A stretch of DNA of 11,024 bases, from contig JBLHVI010000100.1 of assembly GCA_047630175.1 (NCBI GenBank), positions 1 through 11,024 on the forward strand. The letters run 5' to 3'. This document shows positions 1 through 6,600 of the stretch, in pieces. This stretch comes from UBA4582 sp047630175. Its GTDB lineage: Bacteria > Pseudomonadota > Gammaproteobacteria > Pseudomonadales > Azotimanducaceae. Numbering within the stretch: the first letter of the stretch is position 1; each line of letters starts with the position of its first letter. Under the pieces are notes generated by a model, which saw nothing but the letters and a program-made list of their open reading frames with translations, made no database searches and had not been told where the DNA came from. Both the position numbers and the translations under genes were made by a program.

Positions 1-516
1 TAGTGTTACAAACCAAGTGGTTGCTAGAACAAAGGTAAGTTCAGCAAAGTGATGATCTAGGCGGCCCGCCATGTGTACCTGCTGAGTGAGAGGCAGCATG
101 CTAAAACCGAGACAAATAAATGCTGTCATTGCGTGAGTCAACTTCAGAGCACGGCAAATGCCAAGCAGAAGACCGAGATTGACAGCGATCCACAGGGGCG
201 GCAGATTGACCAGCAATGTCACAGGGTCATTGCCGGTTAAGCGGGTAAATAAGCTGGCAAGCCGTGAAATGCCGTAGTCGAATGCCCAAGGCCAAGTGAT
301 CCAAGCGCCGGTGGGATAATACGACTGTGCTTCCCATTCATTGAATTGTCCCGTTGCTATCGTCGACAGAACGCGTGCGGCGTGATAATAGGAATCAATG
401 CCGGCAAATAGATAAGAATGGTAAGCACCGTCGGTTGTCAGGCTGGTGAGTGCAAACCCATAGCCAACCACCGCGCTGATGAGCCAGATGACGCTGTATC
501 TAAATTTTACTGCCAT
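1..516 (-). CDS. STT3/PglB/AglB-like oligosaccharyltransferase (GT-C), N-terminal part only
   Basis: The reverse strand reads open from an ATG at 516 to the window edge, giving 172 residues with no stop; the C-terminal part lies outside. The product is hydrophobic, with a first membrane segment at about residues 8-26. A loop follows that carries GIDSYYH-AAR (D41, H45, R48). It resembles the DPYYHxR acidic motif of the first external loop in STT3-family catalytic subunits. WPWAFDYG (75-82) resembles their following P-x-x-D-Y segment. After two more membrane stretches (about 100-120 and 128-145) comes GRLDHHFAE (D154, H155, H156, E159), matching the DHH/D-x-H second metal-site motif known from archaeal AglB. 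Family members move a lipid-linked glycan onto protein Asn in the periplasm. Whether this one glycosylates proteins cannot be told, because the WWDxG-containing C-terminal domain is outside the window. Another GT-C glycosyltransferase is the main alternative. No clear Shine-Dalgarno precedes the ATG, but the first membrane segment and loop motif sit at the expected distance from it. Confidence 0.78.
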   Translation of the reverse strand, partial: MAVKFRYSVIWLISAVVGYGFALTSLTTDGAYHSYLFAGIDSYYHAARVLSTIATGQFNEWEAQSYYPTGAWITWPWAFDYGISRLASLFTRLTGNDPVTLLVNLPPLWIAVNLGLLLGICRALKLTHAMTAFICLGFSMLPLTQQVHMAGRLDHHFAELTFVLATTWFVTL

Positions 517-544
517 ATTCGATGCGTGAGCTTTGAAACAAACG

Positions 545-550
545 AGTATA
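545..550 (-). promoter_or_regulatory. Candidate -10 box for the STT3-like gene
   Basis: On the minus strand the hexamer reads TATACT, five of six matches to the sigma-70 -10 consensus. It lies 28 bases before the ATG, giving a short leader. The nearest -35-like element (TTGGAC) is 20 bases upstream, which is too far for a good promoter. This is a weak call. Confidence 0.25.
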
Positions 551-769
551 AACTATCCTTTGTGGTATTCGTCCAAGTGCGATGAAGGTCGTCATTTGTC
601 TCGACGCAATAACGCGGTGTAATCTAGTGCACATAGCCCATTTGCAGGCCTTCGCTATCGGGTGAAGCATTCGCTATTGTAAGTTGATTGCTTAAAAAGT
701 GGCGACAGGCGTCTCGAAAAATTTGATAAGTTCAATGATCTCTACCTGCTTTTCTACTTTGCCGTTGAT

Positions 770-794
770 GAACGCAGAACGCAGAACGCAGAAC
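770..794. repeat. 7-bp tandem repeat, 3.6 copies of GAACGCA
   Basis: Three exact copies of GAACGCA lie at 770-776, 777-783 and 784-790, followed by a partial GAAC. The array ends 43 bases before the porin GTG start, in the area where its promoter or leader should be. Heptamer arrays can change copy number by slippage. Here that would alter spacing rather than a reading frame. Confidence 0.9.
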
Positions 795-837
795 TCATGT
801 ACTGATATGTCGTGGACTCTGGCAAGAGGTAATTGAC

Positions 838-1908
838 GTGTGTAGATTGATTTGGCTATTGCCGCTACTAGGGTCGATATCACTATTCGTTAAGGCGCAA
901 GAGACGTCATTGATTCAAGCTGATTTACTTATTACCTATGATGCCTCAAGTGTGCTTGACGGGGGTGTTGATACGGGTGGCAGCCATCGCGCACTGGCGC
1001 AGTCTTCGCTAAATTTTGACACGTCTGGTCTGCTTCTTGCCTCTCAATCGAGTTTATTTATCAGTGCCCAATTATTTAGAGGCGATGATGGCAGTCTCGA
1101 TGCGGGTGATTTACAGGCATACTCAAATATCGACGCGCAGTCCTTTAGTAAAATAAACGAATACTGGTACCAGCAAACTTTGAGTGACGACCTTCGCTTC
1201 AAAGTTGGTCAGATTGATGCGAATACAGAGTTTGCTGTGTCTGAGCAAGCGAGTTTTTTCATGCATGCTTCAATGGGTTTTAGCCCAACCATATTGTCGT
1301 TGCCGACTTACCCTGATCCAGCGCTTTCTATCAACGGCTTCTACACCGTCAGCGATCTAGTCACGGCTAACGTTGGCATCTATTCGGCTAATGGCGGGCA
1401 AGGTTTTGGCGACATATTTACTATTGCGGAGCTAGTGGTTCATTACAGCGATAGGGGATCCTTGCGGGTAGGGGGTTGGCATGATTCTAGCGATTTTGAG
1501 GATCTAAACGGTGAGGAGTTGTCTGGTACGCAGGGATACTTTGCCTTACTCGATCACGTGCTACCGCTGTCGGCGAAAGCCAGTAGCCTCGGATTCTTCA
1601 TTCAACTCGGTAGCGTCCAAAATGATCTTGCCGCGCCTCGTCGTCATCTAGGTTTAGGTTTGGTATGGCATTCGCCGTTAGGCGCCAATGCGACATTGGG
1701 GTTTGGGCTGAGCGCAATGGACCTGAGCTCCACAACCCGTTTTTTAGTTCAAAATCAACGAGAAGTGGCAACTGAGTTGTTTGGTGTATATGCGCTCAGT
1801 GACATGCTTAGATTGAGACCCACAGTGTCGTATATCGTGTCACCCAGTGCTTTGCCGAATCTTGATGACGCGTTGATATTTACTTTGCGGACCGAGCTAG
1901 AACTTTAG
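838..1908 (+). CDS. OprB-family carbohydrate-selective porin
   Basis: A 356-residue protein starting at GTG, with AGAGGT at 825-830 seven bases upstream as ribosome-binding site. Residues 1-20 form a signal peptide: basic MCR, hydrophobic LIWLLPLLGSISLFV, then VKA before QE as the likely cleavage site. The mature part has alternating beta-strand character throughout. OprB hallmarks include YSNIDA near 95-100, the block NEYWYQQTLSDDLRFKVGQ (108-126) followed by IDANTEF, and SPTILSLPTYPDPA (149-162). These match the E-x-W-Y-x-Q, K-x-G-x-x-D and lPtYP patterns of the family. Such porins form outer-membrane channels for passive uptake of sugars or other small solutes. The protein ends in LEL, with Leu instead of the usual terminal aromatic residue of outer-membrane barrels. 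It is divergent from the STT3-like gene and convergent with the CMD-family gene 31 bases away. The substrate cannot be read from sequence. Confidence 0.88.
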   Translation: MCRLIWLLPLLGSISLFVKAQETSLIQADLLITYDASSVLDGGVDTGGSHRALAQSSLNFDTSGLLLASQSSLFISAQLFRGDDGSLDAGDLQAYSNIDAQSFSKINEYWYQQTLSDDLRFKVGQIDANTEFAVSEQASFFMHASMGFSPTILSLPTYPDPALSINGFYTVSDLVTANVGIYSANGGQGFGDIFTIAELVVHYSDRGSLRVGGWHDSSDFEDLNGEELSGTQGYFALLDHVLPLSAKASSLGFFIQLGSVQNDLAAPRRHLGLGLVWHSPLGANATLGFGLSAMDLSSTTRFLVQNQREVATELFGVYALSDMLRLRPTVSYIVSPSALPNLDDALIFTLRTELEL

Positions 1909-1920
1909 GCGGCTCTCCGC
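1909..1920. terminator. Short GCGG/CCGC hairpin between convergent genes (weak)
   Basis: Immediately after the porin stop, GCGG-CTCT-CCGC can form a 4-bp stem with a 4-base loop. No real T-run follows on either strand, so it is at best a weak bidirectional terminator in the 31-base convergent gap. Confidence 0.2.
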
Positions 1921-1939
1921 GGACTGTTATTTGGCTTGC

Positions 1940-2485
1940 CTAAAACCCTTCGATATCCGCGTCGAGTTGCACGCCGAAAGAGTTTAGCGCCATTGATACC
2001 ATCGTATATTGTCCGCAGGTAAAAACGAGGTCCATCATTTGTTGATCACTAAATGTTTGTTTTAGGCCTTGCCATGTAGCGTCTTTAATAAAGGCATCCT
2101 GGTGGAGTTCGTCGGCGGCGCGAAGGAGCAAGGCATCGTGCGTATTCCAGCCCGCATCTGCGCCCTCTTTGATCATATCGATTTCATGGTCTTCAATGCC
2201 AACTCGTTTGCCTATAACAACATGCTGGCCCCATTCGTAGCCAGCTTTACAGAGCCAGCCAACACGCAGTATAAGAATCTCTCGATCACGGGCCGGAAGG
2301 GTGGACTTAGACAGAATGTGATTACCGAAAACCAGCCAGCGCTTGGCAAGCTTGGCGTGGTTGGCCATGGTGCGAAAGATATTAGGTACGCGGCCGCGCA
2401 TTTCTTGCTGTCCTAGTATCGCTTTTTGTTCCTCGTCCCACTGGTCTTCGTTTAGCGCGGCGATACGGGGTTTACTGAGTCTCAT
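1940..2485 (-). CDS. Carboxymuconolactone decarboxylase (CMD)-family protein, non-redox AhpD-like type
   Basis: A 181-residue all-helical protein. The start is the ATG at 2485 because GGAG (2492-2495) lies six bases before it. A frame 35 codons longer would run into the GST gene start and adds no conserved sequence. The N-terminus MRLSKPRIAAL and the segment RVPNIFRTMANH (32-43) are typical of the CMD-like family. The core helix LPARDREILILRVGWLCKAG (63-82) then YEWGQH (83-88) is the AhpD-like active-site helix. Aligned by H88, the AhpD CxxC positions are A81 and E84, and the only nearby Cys is C79, so thiol-disulfide peroxidase chemistry is unlikely. E84 and H88 could serve in proton transfer, as in true gamma-CMD enzymes. 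The natural substrate is unknown. Start-to-start distance to the divergent GST gene is 91 bases, so the two may share a control region. Confidence 0.87.
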   Translation of the reverse strand: MRLSKPRIAALNEDQWDEEQKAILGQQEMRGRVPNIFRTMANHAKLAKRWLVFGNHILSKSTLPARDREILILRVGWLCKAGYEWGQHVVIGKRVGIEDHEIDMIKEGADAGWNTHDALLLRAADELHQDAFIKDATWQGLKQTFSDQQMMDLVFTCGQYTMVSMALNSFGVQLDADIEGF

Positions 2486-2491
2486 GTTCGG

Positions 2492-2495
2492 CTCC
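2492..2495 (-). promoter_or_regulatory. Ribosome-binding site fixing the CMD-family start
   Basis: On the minus strand GGAG is followed by a six-base spacer (CCGAAC) and ATG at 2485. This favours the 181-residue product over longer readings. Confidence 0.65.
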
Positions 2496-2539
2496 GGTGT
2501 TGTTGCTGTGGGTTGACTATAAGCAATCTCTGCAGGCAG

Positions 2540-2548
2540 TGCTATGAT
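2540..2548 (+). promoter_or_regulatory. Extended -10 promoter candidate for the GST gene
   Basis: TGC-TATGAT is an extended -10 element (TGn plus five of six -10 matches). There is no good -35 at 17 bases; TTGACT at 2513-2518 is 24 bases away. Transcription would begin near 2555, leaving a leader of about 22 bases before the ATG at 2577. That supports 2577 as the true start rather than an in-frame ATA/ATG at 2544-2546, which would lie inside the promoter. Confidence 0.45.
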
Positions 2549-2566
2549 CAAGGCAACTTCATTCGC

Positions 2567-2570
2567 GGGG
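2567..2570 (+). promoter_or_regulatory. Ribosome-binding site fixing the GST start
   Basis: A GGGG run (part of GCGGGG) ends six bases before the ATG at 2577, the only start in this stretch with a purine-rich site at normal distance. Confidence 0.5.
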
Positions 2571-2576
2571 ACGATT

Positions 2577-3512
2577 ATGTCTGGCATCATTCTTTACCAT
2601 TACCCTGAGTCACCTTTTTCAGAAAAGATCCGTCTGCTGCTGGGTTACAAAAAAGCGACGTATCAGACAGTCAAAGTGCCGATTATTCAGCCCAAACCAG
2701 AACTTGCGGTGTTGGCAGGGGGCTATCGAAAGACTCCCGTGATGCAGATTGGTGCAGACGTTTATTGCGACACGGCTTTGATGGCGAGAGTGATTGATCG
2801 AATGTACCCCGATAATAGCATCTACCCAGCCTCGCTCGAGGCTGTGTCAGGTGGTTTGGCGCATTGGACCGACACCTTCTTTTTTAAGGTCGCGGTTGCG
2901 GTGGCTTTCCAGCCTCGAGGGTTGGGTTCAACACCCTTGTTCGCAGACGAAAAGGCTGCCGCTGCATTTATGGCTGACCGCGCTGAGTTTACTCGCGGCT
3001 CTACGGAGTTGGGTATGGACCTACAGGTGGCGTTGCCCTATTTTGTGATGCACCTGAAACGCCTAGACCAGCAATTAGCCTGCGCGCCTTATTTGTTCGG
3101 GGCGGCGCCGACGATTATTGACTTTTCGACGTTTCATATTTGTTGGTTTGTGCATAACAATGCCGCGCTTCGCGACACTTTCGCACCTTATACACATGTG
3201 TTGGCGTGGATGACAGCGATGGCTGAAATAGGTCATGGCCAGCCCGTCGAAATCACCGGCACTGAAGGACTATCGGTGGCCCGTGACGCGAGCCCAGAAC
3301 CGGTAGCTGAAATGACTGTTTCGCAGATTGATGGGTTGCAAGTCGGCGATGTAGTGGATATCACGCCCATCGACTATGGTTTGTTTCCAGTGAGAGGCGC
3401 TTTGCAGCTGGCTTCCTTGGAGGAGTTAGTGCTACTGCGCGAAGACCCGCAGGTTGGGCAAGTAGCTGTGCACTTTCCACGGCTTGGTTTCAAGGTTGAG
3501 AAGGTTATTTAG
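2577..3512 (+). CDS. Glutathione S-transferase family protein with long C-terminal extension
   Basis: A 311-residue protein, about 100 residues longer than a standard GST. Residues 4-78 form the thioredoxin-like N domain. ILYHYPESPFSEKIR (5-19) has S12 and S15 at the usual catalytic-residue region. RKTPVM (51-56) has the conserved cis-Pro P54. DVYCDTALMARVID (61-74) has D65-T66 in place of the common E/D-S glutathione-binding pair. The helical GST-C domain spans about 85-230. Residues from about 250 to 311 form an extra beta-rich segment with IDGLQVGDVVDITPIDYG, PVRGAL and a terminal VHFPRLGFKVEKV. I recall this tail from a subset of bacterial and fungal GST-like proteins (a DUF tail), but its role is unknown. 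The start at 2577 follows from the ribosome-binding site and upstream promoter. The stop overlaps the ChaC stop by 8 bases, tail to tail. The substrate is not predictable, and glutathione use itself is inferred from the fold. Confidence 0.88.
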   Translation: MSGIILYHYPESPFSEKIRLLLGYKKATYQTVKVPIIQPKPELAVLAGGYRKTPVMQIGADVYCDTALMARVIDRMYPDNSIYPASLEAVSGGLAHWTDTFFFKVAVAVAFQPRGLGSTPLFADEKAAAAFMADRAEFTRGSTELGMDLQVALPYFVMHLKRLDQQLACAPYLFGAAPTIIDFSTFHICWFVHNNAALRDTFAPYTHVLAWMTAMAEIGHGQPVEITGTEGLSVARDASPEPVAEMTVSQIDGLQVGDVVDITPIDYGLFPVRGALQLASLEELVLLREDPQVGQVAVHFPRLGFKVEKVI

Positions 3513-4044
3513 CGGCCTCGTGTAGGCGCCTGACTTCAGCAGCGATGTTGGTCACATGTGGGTCATGATGCTCCAGCTGCTGCAGGGCCTGATCGAGTTC
3601 TAGCACATACTCACTATTGCTGCCGCTGGGACCTGCTGCTGCGAAGACCTGATTGGCAATAGCAGCCGCACTTGCTGGGCCTAGATAGTGTTCGTTAGCG
3701 GCGGTAGCGTGGTAGGTGATCGCTGTCACCGGCGGTTGGTCAGTGAAGTGTACGTCAATGGTGAGGCGGTCGTAACCGCCTTTCTCGCGATAGTCTAGTT
3801 GCGCCATGACAGAATCCGTCTGCTCGGTTGCAACACGATATGCCATGCCCATGCAATGAGATGTGGGTGACTCTACTAACGTCACTACGCGGCCTGGTGC
3901 CCCTGGCACGCCGCGATGGTCTTCCGAGCCTTGCCAAAAACGCCTTGCCCAGTGTTTGATGTATCCGGCGCGACGTTCAACAAAGGCAAAGTCGGCTCGC
4001 CAGATGAGTGATCCGTAACCAAAGATCCATAACGGGGCTGCCAC
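3505..4044 (-). CDS. ChaC-type glutathione-specific gamma-glutamylcyclotransferase
   Basis: A 179-residue cytoplasmic protein. I chose the GTG at 4044: GGGAGG lies eight bases upstream, and the product then begins (V/M)AAPLWIFGYGSLIW, as ChaC proteins do. The longer open frame (to 4182) only reads through the end of the upstream gene. FGYGSLIW (8-15) is the substrate-binding loop, RAGYIKHWARRFWQGSEDHRG (25-45) is the conserved core strand region, and YREKGGYDR (85-93) contains the catalytic glutamate E87. ChaC enzymes cleave glutathione to 5-oxoproline and Cys-Gly. The gene follows the DUF5916 gene by 4 bases on the same strand, so it is very likely cotranscribed and possibly translationally coupled: its ribosome-binding site lies inside the last codons of that gene. 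It converges on the GST gene with an 8-base overlap. Family assignment is firm. Confidence 0.93.
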   Translation of the reverse strand: MAAPLWIFGYGSLIWRADFAFVERRAGYIKHWARRFWQGSEDHRGVPGAPGRVVTLVESPTSHCMGMAYRVATEQTDSVMAQLDYREKGGYDRLTIDVHFTDQPPVTAITYHATAANEHYLGPASAAAIANQVFAAAGPSGSNSEYVLELDQALQQLEHHDPHVTNIAAEVRRLHEAAK

Positions 4045-4048
4045 TTGA

Positions 4049-6457
4049 TTAACCTCCCATTCGATAGCGTAGCTTGACAACAAATATATCAACCAGTCGC
4101 TCGGTCCACGAAGCTCGCGCAAGATCCTCAAAGCCGTCGTTAGGGCGGCTATCGACATTTGAGCCGCGCGTGTATACCACAAACAAATCAGATAAAGGTG
4201 CGATTTCCCAACGATAGCGGGCTTGAAAGGTCAGGCGTGAAATACTGAAATCTCGATTGCCTGCTGCGCTCGTAGCAAAGTCCTGTTCCAAATCACCATC
4301 CTCGGAGGGCACCAGCCAGCGCTTGTCTTCAAATGCCTTAATACCGGCCCACTGGGCGGTGATTCGGAATTGTTGACGCGCACTAAGGAAAAAATCGAGC
4401 TCCAGATTGGGACTCCAGCGGCGTGCATCAAAGGTTGTAAACTCGCGCCCATTTTCCTGTAACAACCATCCTTTTCTGTCCAGATATTCGACTTCGGCGA
4501 CGAGGGAGAAGCGATCGGTGGGTTGCCAACGCATCTCCGTGACATATTCCATGGTGCGTCCGCCTAGATCCTCGTCGCGATAGGTTGTGCCGACACCAAA
4601 ACTGAAATCGTTGGCTTCGTTGGTGCCATAAAAAATGCCCGTTTGAAATCTACCCTCGACTTTGAAGTTACCATTGCCGCCGCTGTTCAGGTCATCCCAG
4701 CGTTCTGGAAAAAAATTCAGCTCATAAAACAGGAAGTTGTTGTTGTTGAACTGACGTTCCTGAGACGCAAAGGCGCCTGATCTTACGAGCAGCTGGTCTT
4801 TGTTGTAGTACTGCACCAAGCGCAGGTCGGTTTGACGTGATCTTAAGCCTGCAATGTCTGAATCAGTTTGCCGGTAAGCATAGCGACCACCGATGAGATC
4901 GTTGCGTTGTAGAAAGCCAAAGTCGTTGATGTTCAGCGTATCATCGAAGTAGTCAACGGCCAGCGAGTGCCTGCGACCTTGCTCAGGCGTGTAGCTTATG
5001 TCAACAAACCCCCCCGATCCCTGTTCGCCATCGACATCACTGTAAAGCAGCTGCAGGTCCGTATTCCATTTGCCCGTCTTGGATAGATAGTGGGCGTCAA
5101 CGCCTTGTGTCATGGCGTCTAGTTGGGGGTGCTGGATAACAGTCCCAAGCCAACCGACTGATCGCCGGGCGCCGGTGCTGGTGTCTTCGTACAAGACGCG
5201 GGCGGCACCAAAATTCCGACCTGCCTGTTCGGTACTGAATGCCTCACCGTTTACTTCACCTTCTAACAGCGTGCCTTCTTCAAAAGCCCCAAGAGTACCG
5301 TATCGGACGCTGCCATTTTGACCGACAGCCTTTAGAGCGCCAATGATTTCTGTGGGCTGATTTTTTTCAATATTAGTCAGCTCAAAATCGCTGATTTCCG
5401 TGTCGATGGGCTGTGCGCCAATTCGGCGTGTATTGATGAGGGTGATAGGGGCGCCGCTGCCGCCGCCGTTTTGGCTTCTAGGCGATGTGTTAAAGATCTC
5501 GTTACCTTCAAGGAAGAAGGCCCGCCGTTCAGGAAAAAATGGCTCAATCGCTGTCAGGTTAACGACAACATTATCAGCTTCGACATTACCGAAATCCGGG
5601 TTTAGTGTCGTGCTGACTTGAAAGTTACTGGTAGGGCGCCAGAAAATGTCCGCACCTGCTTTGTAAGTGTCCTTGCCACCGGCAGCAACATTGTTATAAG
5701 ACGTCGATGCATAGGGAAAGATGTTGAATTGTTGGCTCGGTGTGATGCCCTCAATCTCAAGTTTTTGAAGGGTCGAGAGAAACACTGGCTGGGTGTCGGG
5801 TAGCGCAGGGAATCCCCATCGTTGGTCGTTATAGGCGACTCTGCGAGAGACATAAAAACCAAGGTTCTGACGAATAGCCTTAACTTCGGGCATGGTCATC
5901 ATCGACCAAGGAATGAAGAACTCGGTGCTCCAACCGCCTTCAACGCGCGCCGCGGCCCCATTCCAAGGGCCATCCCATTGCCGACTGAACTGGCGCTCGG
6001 GTAACACAGTACCGTCTTGCAGGCTGCCGCCAAGGTTTACGCCAAACCAGTAGCCAAAAAGGCCGCTGCCGGTGGGGTCCAACGTGAAAAAGTTACCATC
6101 CCTTGAAACCGAATTGTCACGAGGGCTAAGCCGTTCGACGATCGTCTCCTCGGGTTGCTCGTTATAGATGCCCACATACAGTCCCTTGTCGGTGTAAAAC
6201 GAACGGACATCAGTTGCCCAAGGTGGTGTTTCTAAGGTGTCAGGATCAATGATCATGAGAGCATCGATGATTGGTGCACCCTGCCACGCGGGTTCGTCGA
6301 GCTTGCCATCGACTTTGATTTTTACACCATCAAAGCGCTTTAGAACGAGTGTATCGCTGGCTTGTGCAGTGCTGGCCGTGACGCTGAATATCATTGCCAT
6401 CAGCAAACTTGCCAAAGGTATCAGGCGGATCGAGTATGAAGGTTGGACTAATTGCAA
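4049..6457 (-). CDS. Secreted CBM9-like / DUF5916 outer-membrane barrel protein
   Basis: An 802-residue protein. Residues 1-33 are a signal peptide: Arg at 11, a hydrophobic stretch IPLASLLMAMIFSVTAS, and AQA before SDT as cleavage site. Residues about 40-230 form a carbohydrate-binding-module-9-like domain, with IKVDGKLDEPAWQGAP at 47-62 and a Trp/Phe-rich core. NPDFGNVEADNVVVNLTAIE (286-305) and then PFFPERRAFFLEG (306-318) are the hallmark of DUF5916. The remaining 480 or so residues show repeated amphipathic beta-strands with aromatic girdles and Asp/Asn-rich turns, as expected for an outer-membrane barrel. The function of DUF5916 is not established; polymer binding or uptake is a guess from the N domain. 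The start is a TTG with a weak GGGA upstream. The frame has no ATG or GTG between the upstream stop and the TTG, and the next ATG (residue 20) would destroy the signal peptide. The C-terminus (VKLRYRMGG) lacks a terminal aromatic residue. The gene leads an operon with ChaC. Confidence 0.87.
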   Translation of the reverse strand: MQLVQPSYSIRLIPLASLLMAMIFSVTASTAQASDTLVLKRFDGVKIKVDGKLDEPAWQGAPIIDALMIIDPDTLETPPWATDVRSFYTDKGLYVGIYNEQPEETIVERLSPRDNSVSRDGNFFTLDPTGSGLFGYWFGVNLGGSLQDGTVLPERQFSRQWDGPWNGAAARVEGGWSTEFFIPWSMMTMPEVKAIRQNLGFYVSRRVAYNDQRWGFPALPDTQPVFLSTLQKLEIEGITPSQQFNIFPYASTSYNNVAAGGKDTYKAGADIFWRPTSNFQVSTTLNPDFGNVEADNVVVNLTAIEPFFPERRAFFLEGNEIFNTSPRSQNGGGSGAPITLINTRRIGAQPIDTEISDFELTNIEKNQPTEIIGALKAVGQNGSVRYGTLGAFEEGTLLEGEVNGEAFSTEQAGRNFGAARVLYEDTSTGARRSVGWLGTVIQHPQLDAMTQGVDAHYLSKTGKWNTDLQLLYSDVDGEQGSGGFVDISYTPEQGRRHSLAVDYFDDTLNINDFGFLQRNDLIGGRYAYRQTDSDIAGLRSRQTDLRLVQYYNKDQLLVRSGAFASQERQFNNNNFLFYELNFFPERWDDLNSGGNGNFKVEGRFQTGIFYGTNEANDFSFGVGTTYRDEDLGGRTMEYVTEMRWQPTDRFSLVAEVEYLDRKGWLLQENGREFTTFDARRWSPNLELDFFLSARQQFRITAQWAGIKAFEDKRWLVPSEDGDLEQDFATSAAGNRDFSISRLTFQARYRWEIAPLSDLFVVYTRGSNVDSRPNDGFEDLARASWTERLVDIFVVKLRYRMGG
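4053..4058 (-). promoter_or_regulatory. Ribosome-binding site for ChaC inside the upstream gene
   Basis: Minus-strand GGGAGG lies in the final codons of the DUF5916 gene and eight bases before the ChaC GTG at 4044. It decides the ChaC start and suggests re-initiation by terminating ribosomes. Confidence 0.75.
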
Positions 6458-6600
6458 GGTGTTGCTTTCCCGGTACCGGTTACGGGTGGTTGAATTGGAG
6501 CTTGTGCTTTGGGAATTGGCTGGTTAACGTCTTTCATATGTCGTTAAACGCCTATCTCGCCTGTTAACAATCGGGCGCTAACCTTACGCGAAAAACACTT
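6458..6600. promoter_or_regulatory. Divergent control region with phased GTTAA motifs
   Basis: These 143 bases separate the divergent DUF5916-chaC and hydrolase-crotonase operons. GTTAAC at 6523-6528, GTTAAA at 6543-6548 and GTTAAC at 6563-6568 lie exactly 20 bases apart, about two helical turns. TTAACG (6524-6529) and CGTTAA (6542-6547) also form a perfect 6-bp inverted repeat with a 12-base spacer. This looks like an operator for a regulator serving one or both operons, but its identity is unknown. No clear sigma-70 pair was found. Confidence 0.4.

Larger units (their letters stand above)
517..837. other. Divergent intergenic region, no convincing gene
   Basis: This 321-base gap separates the divergent STT3-like and porin genes, so promoters for both should lie here. 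It contains a weak candidate -10 for the left gene (545-550), an 8-base direct repeat TTCGCTAT at 651-658 and 670-677, and a 7-base tandem repeat at 770-794. A 63-codon minus-strand frame (692-883) overlaps the porin start, spans the tandem repeat and has no recognisable features, so I do not call it. No tRNA or clear structured RNA was seen. Confidence 0.6.

Noticed and set aside
807..836. 9-codon open frame (ATG to TGA) ending just before the porin GTG, as a possible leader peptide
   Set aside because: No ribosome-binding site, no regulatory amino-acid bias and no hairpin support; chance occurrence is likely.
692..883. 63-codon minus-strand open frame upstream of the porin
   Set aside because: It runs across the 7-bp tandem repeat, overlaps the porin signal-peptide coding sequence, and has no recognisable motif or clear ribosome-binding site.
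2069..2416. 115-codon plus-strand frame
   Set aside because: It lies wholly antisense to the CMD-family gene, which has clear family motifs; it is a shadow frame.
2513..2548. Canonical -35/-10 pair TTGACT ... TATGAT before the GST gene
   Set aside because: The spacer is 24 bases, far from the usual 17; only the extended -10 was kept as a candidate.
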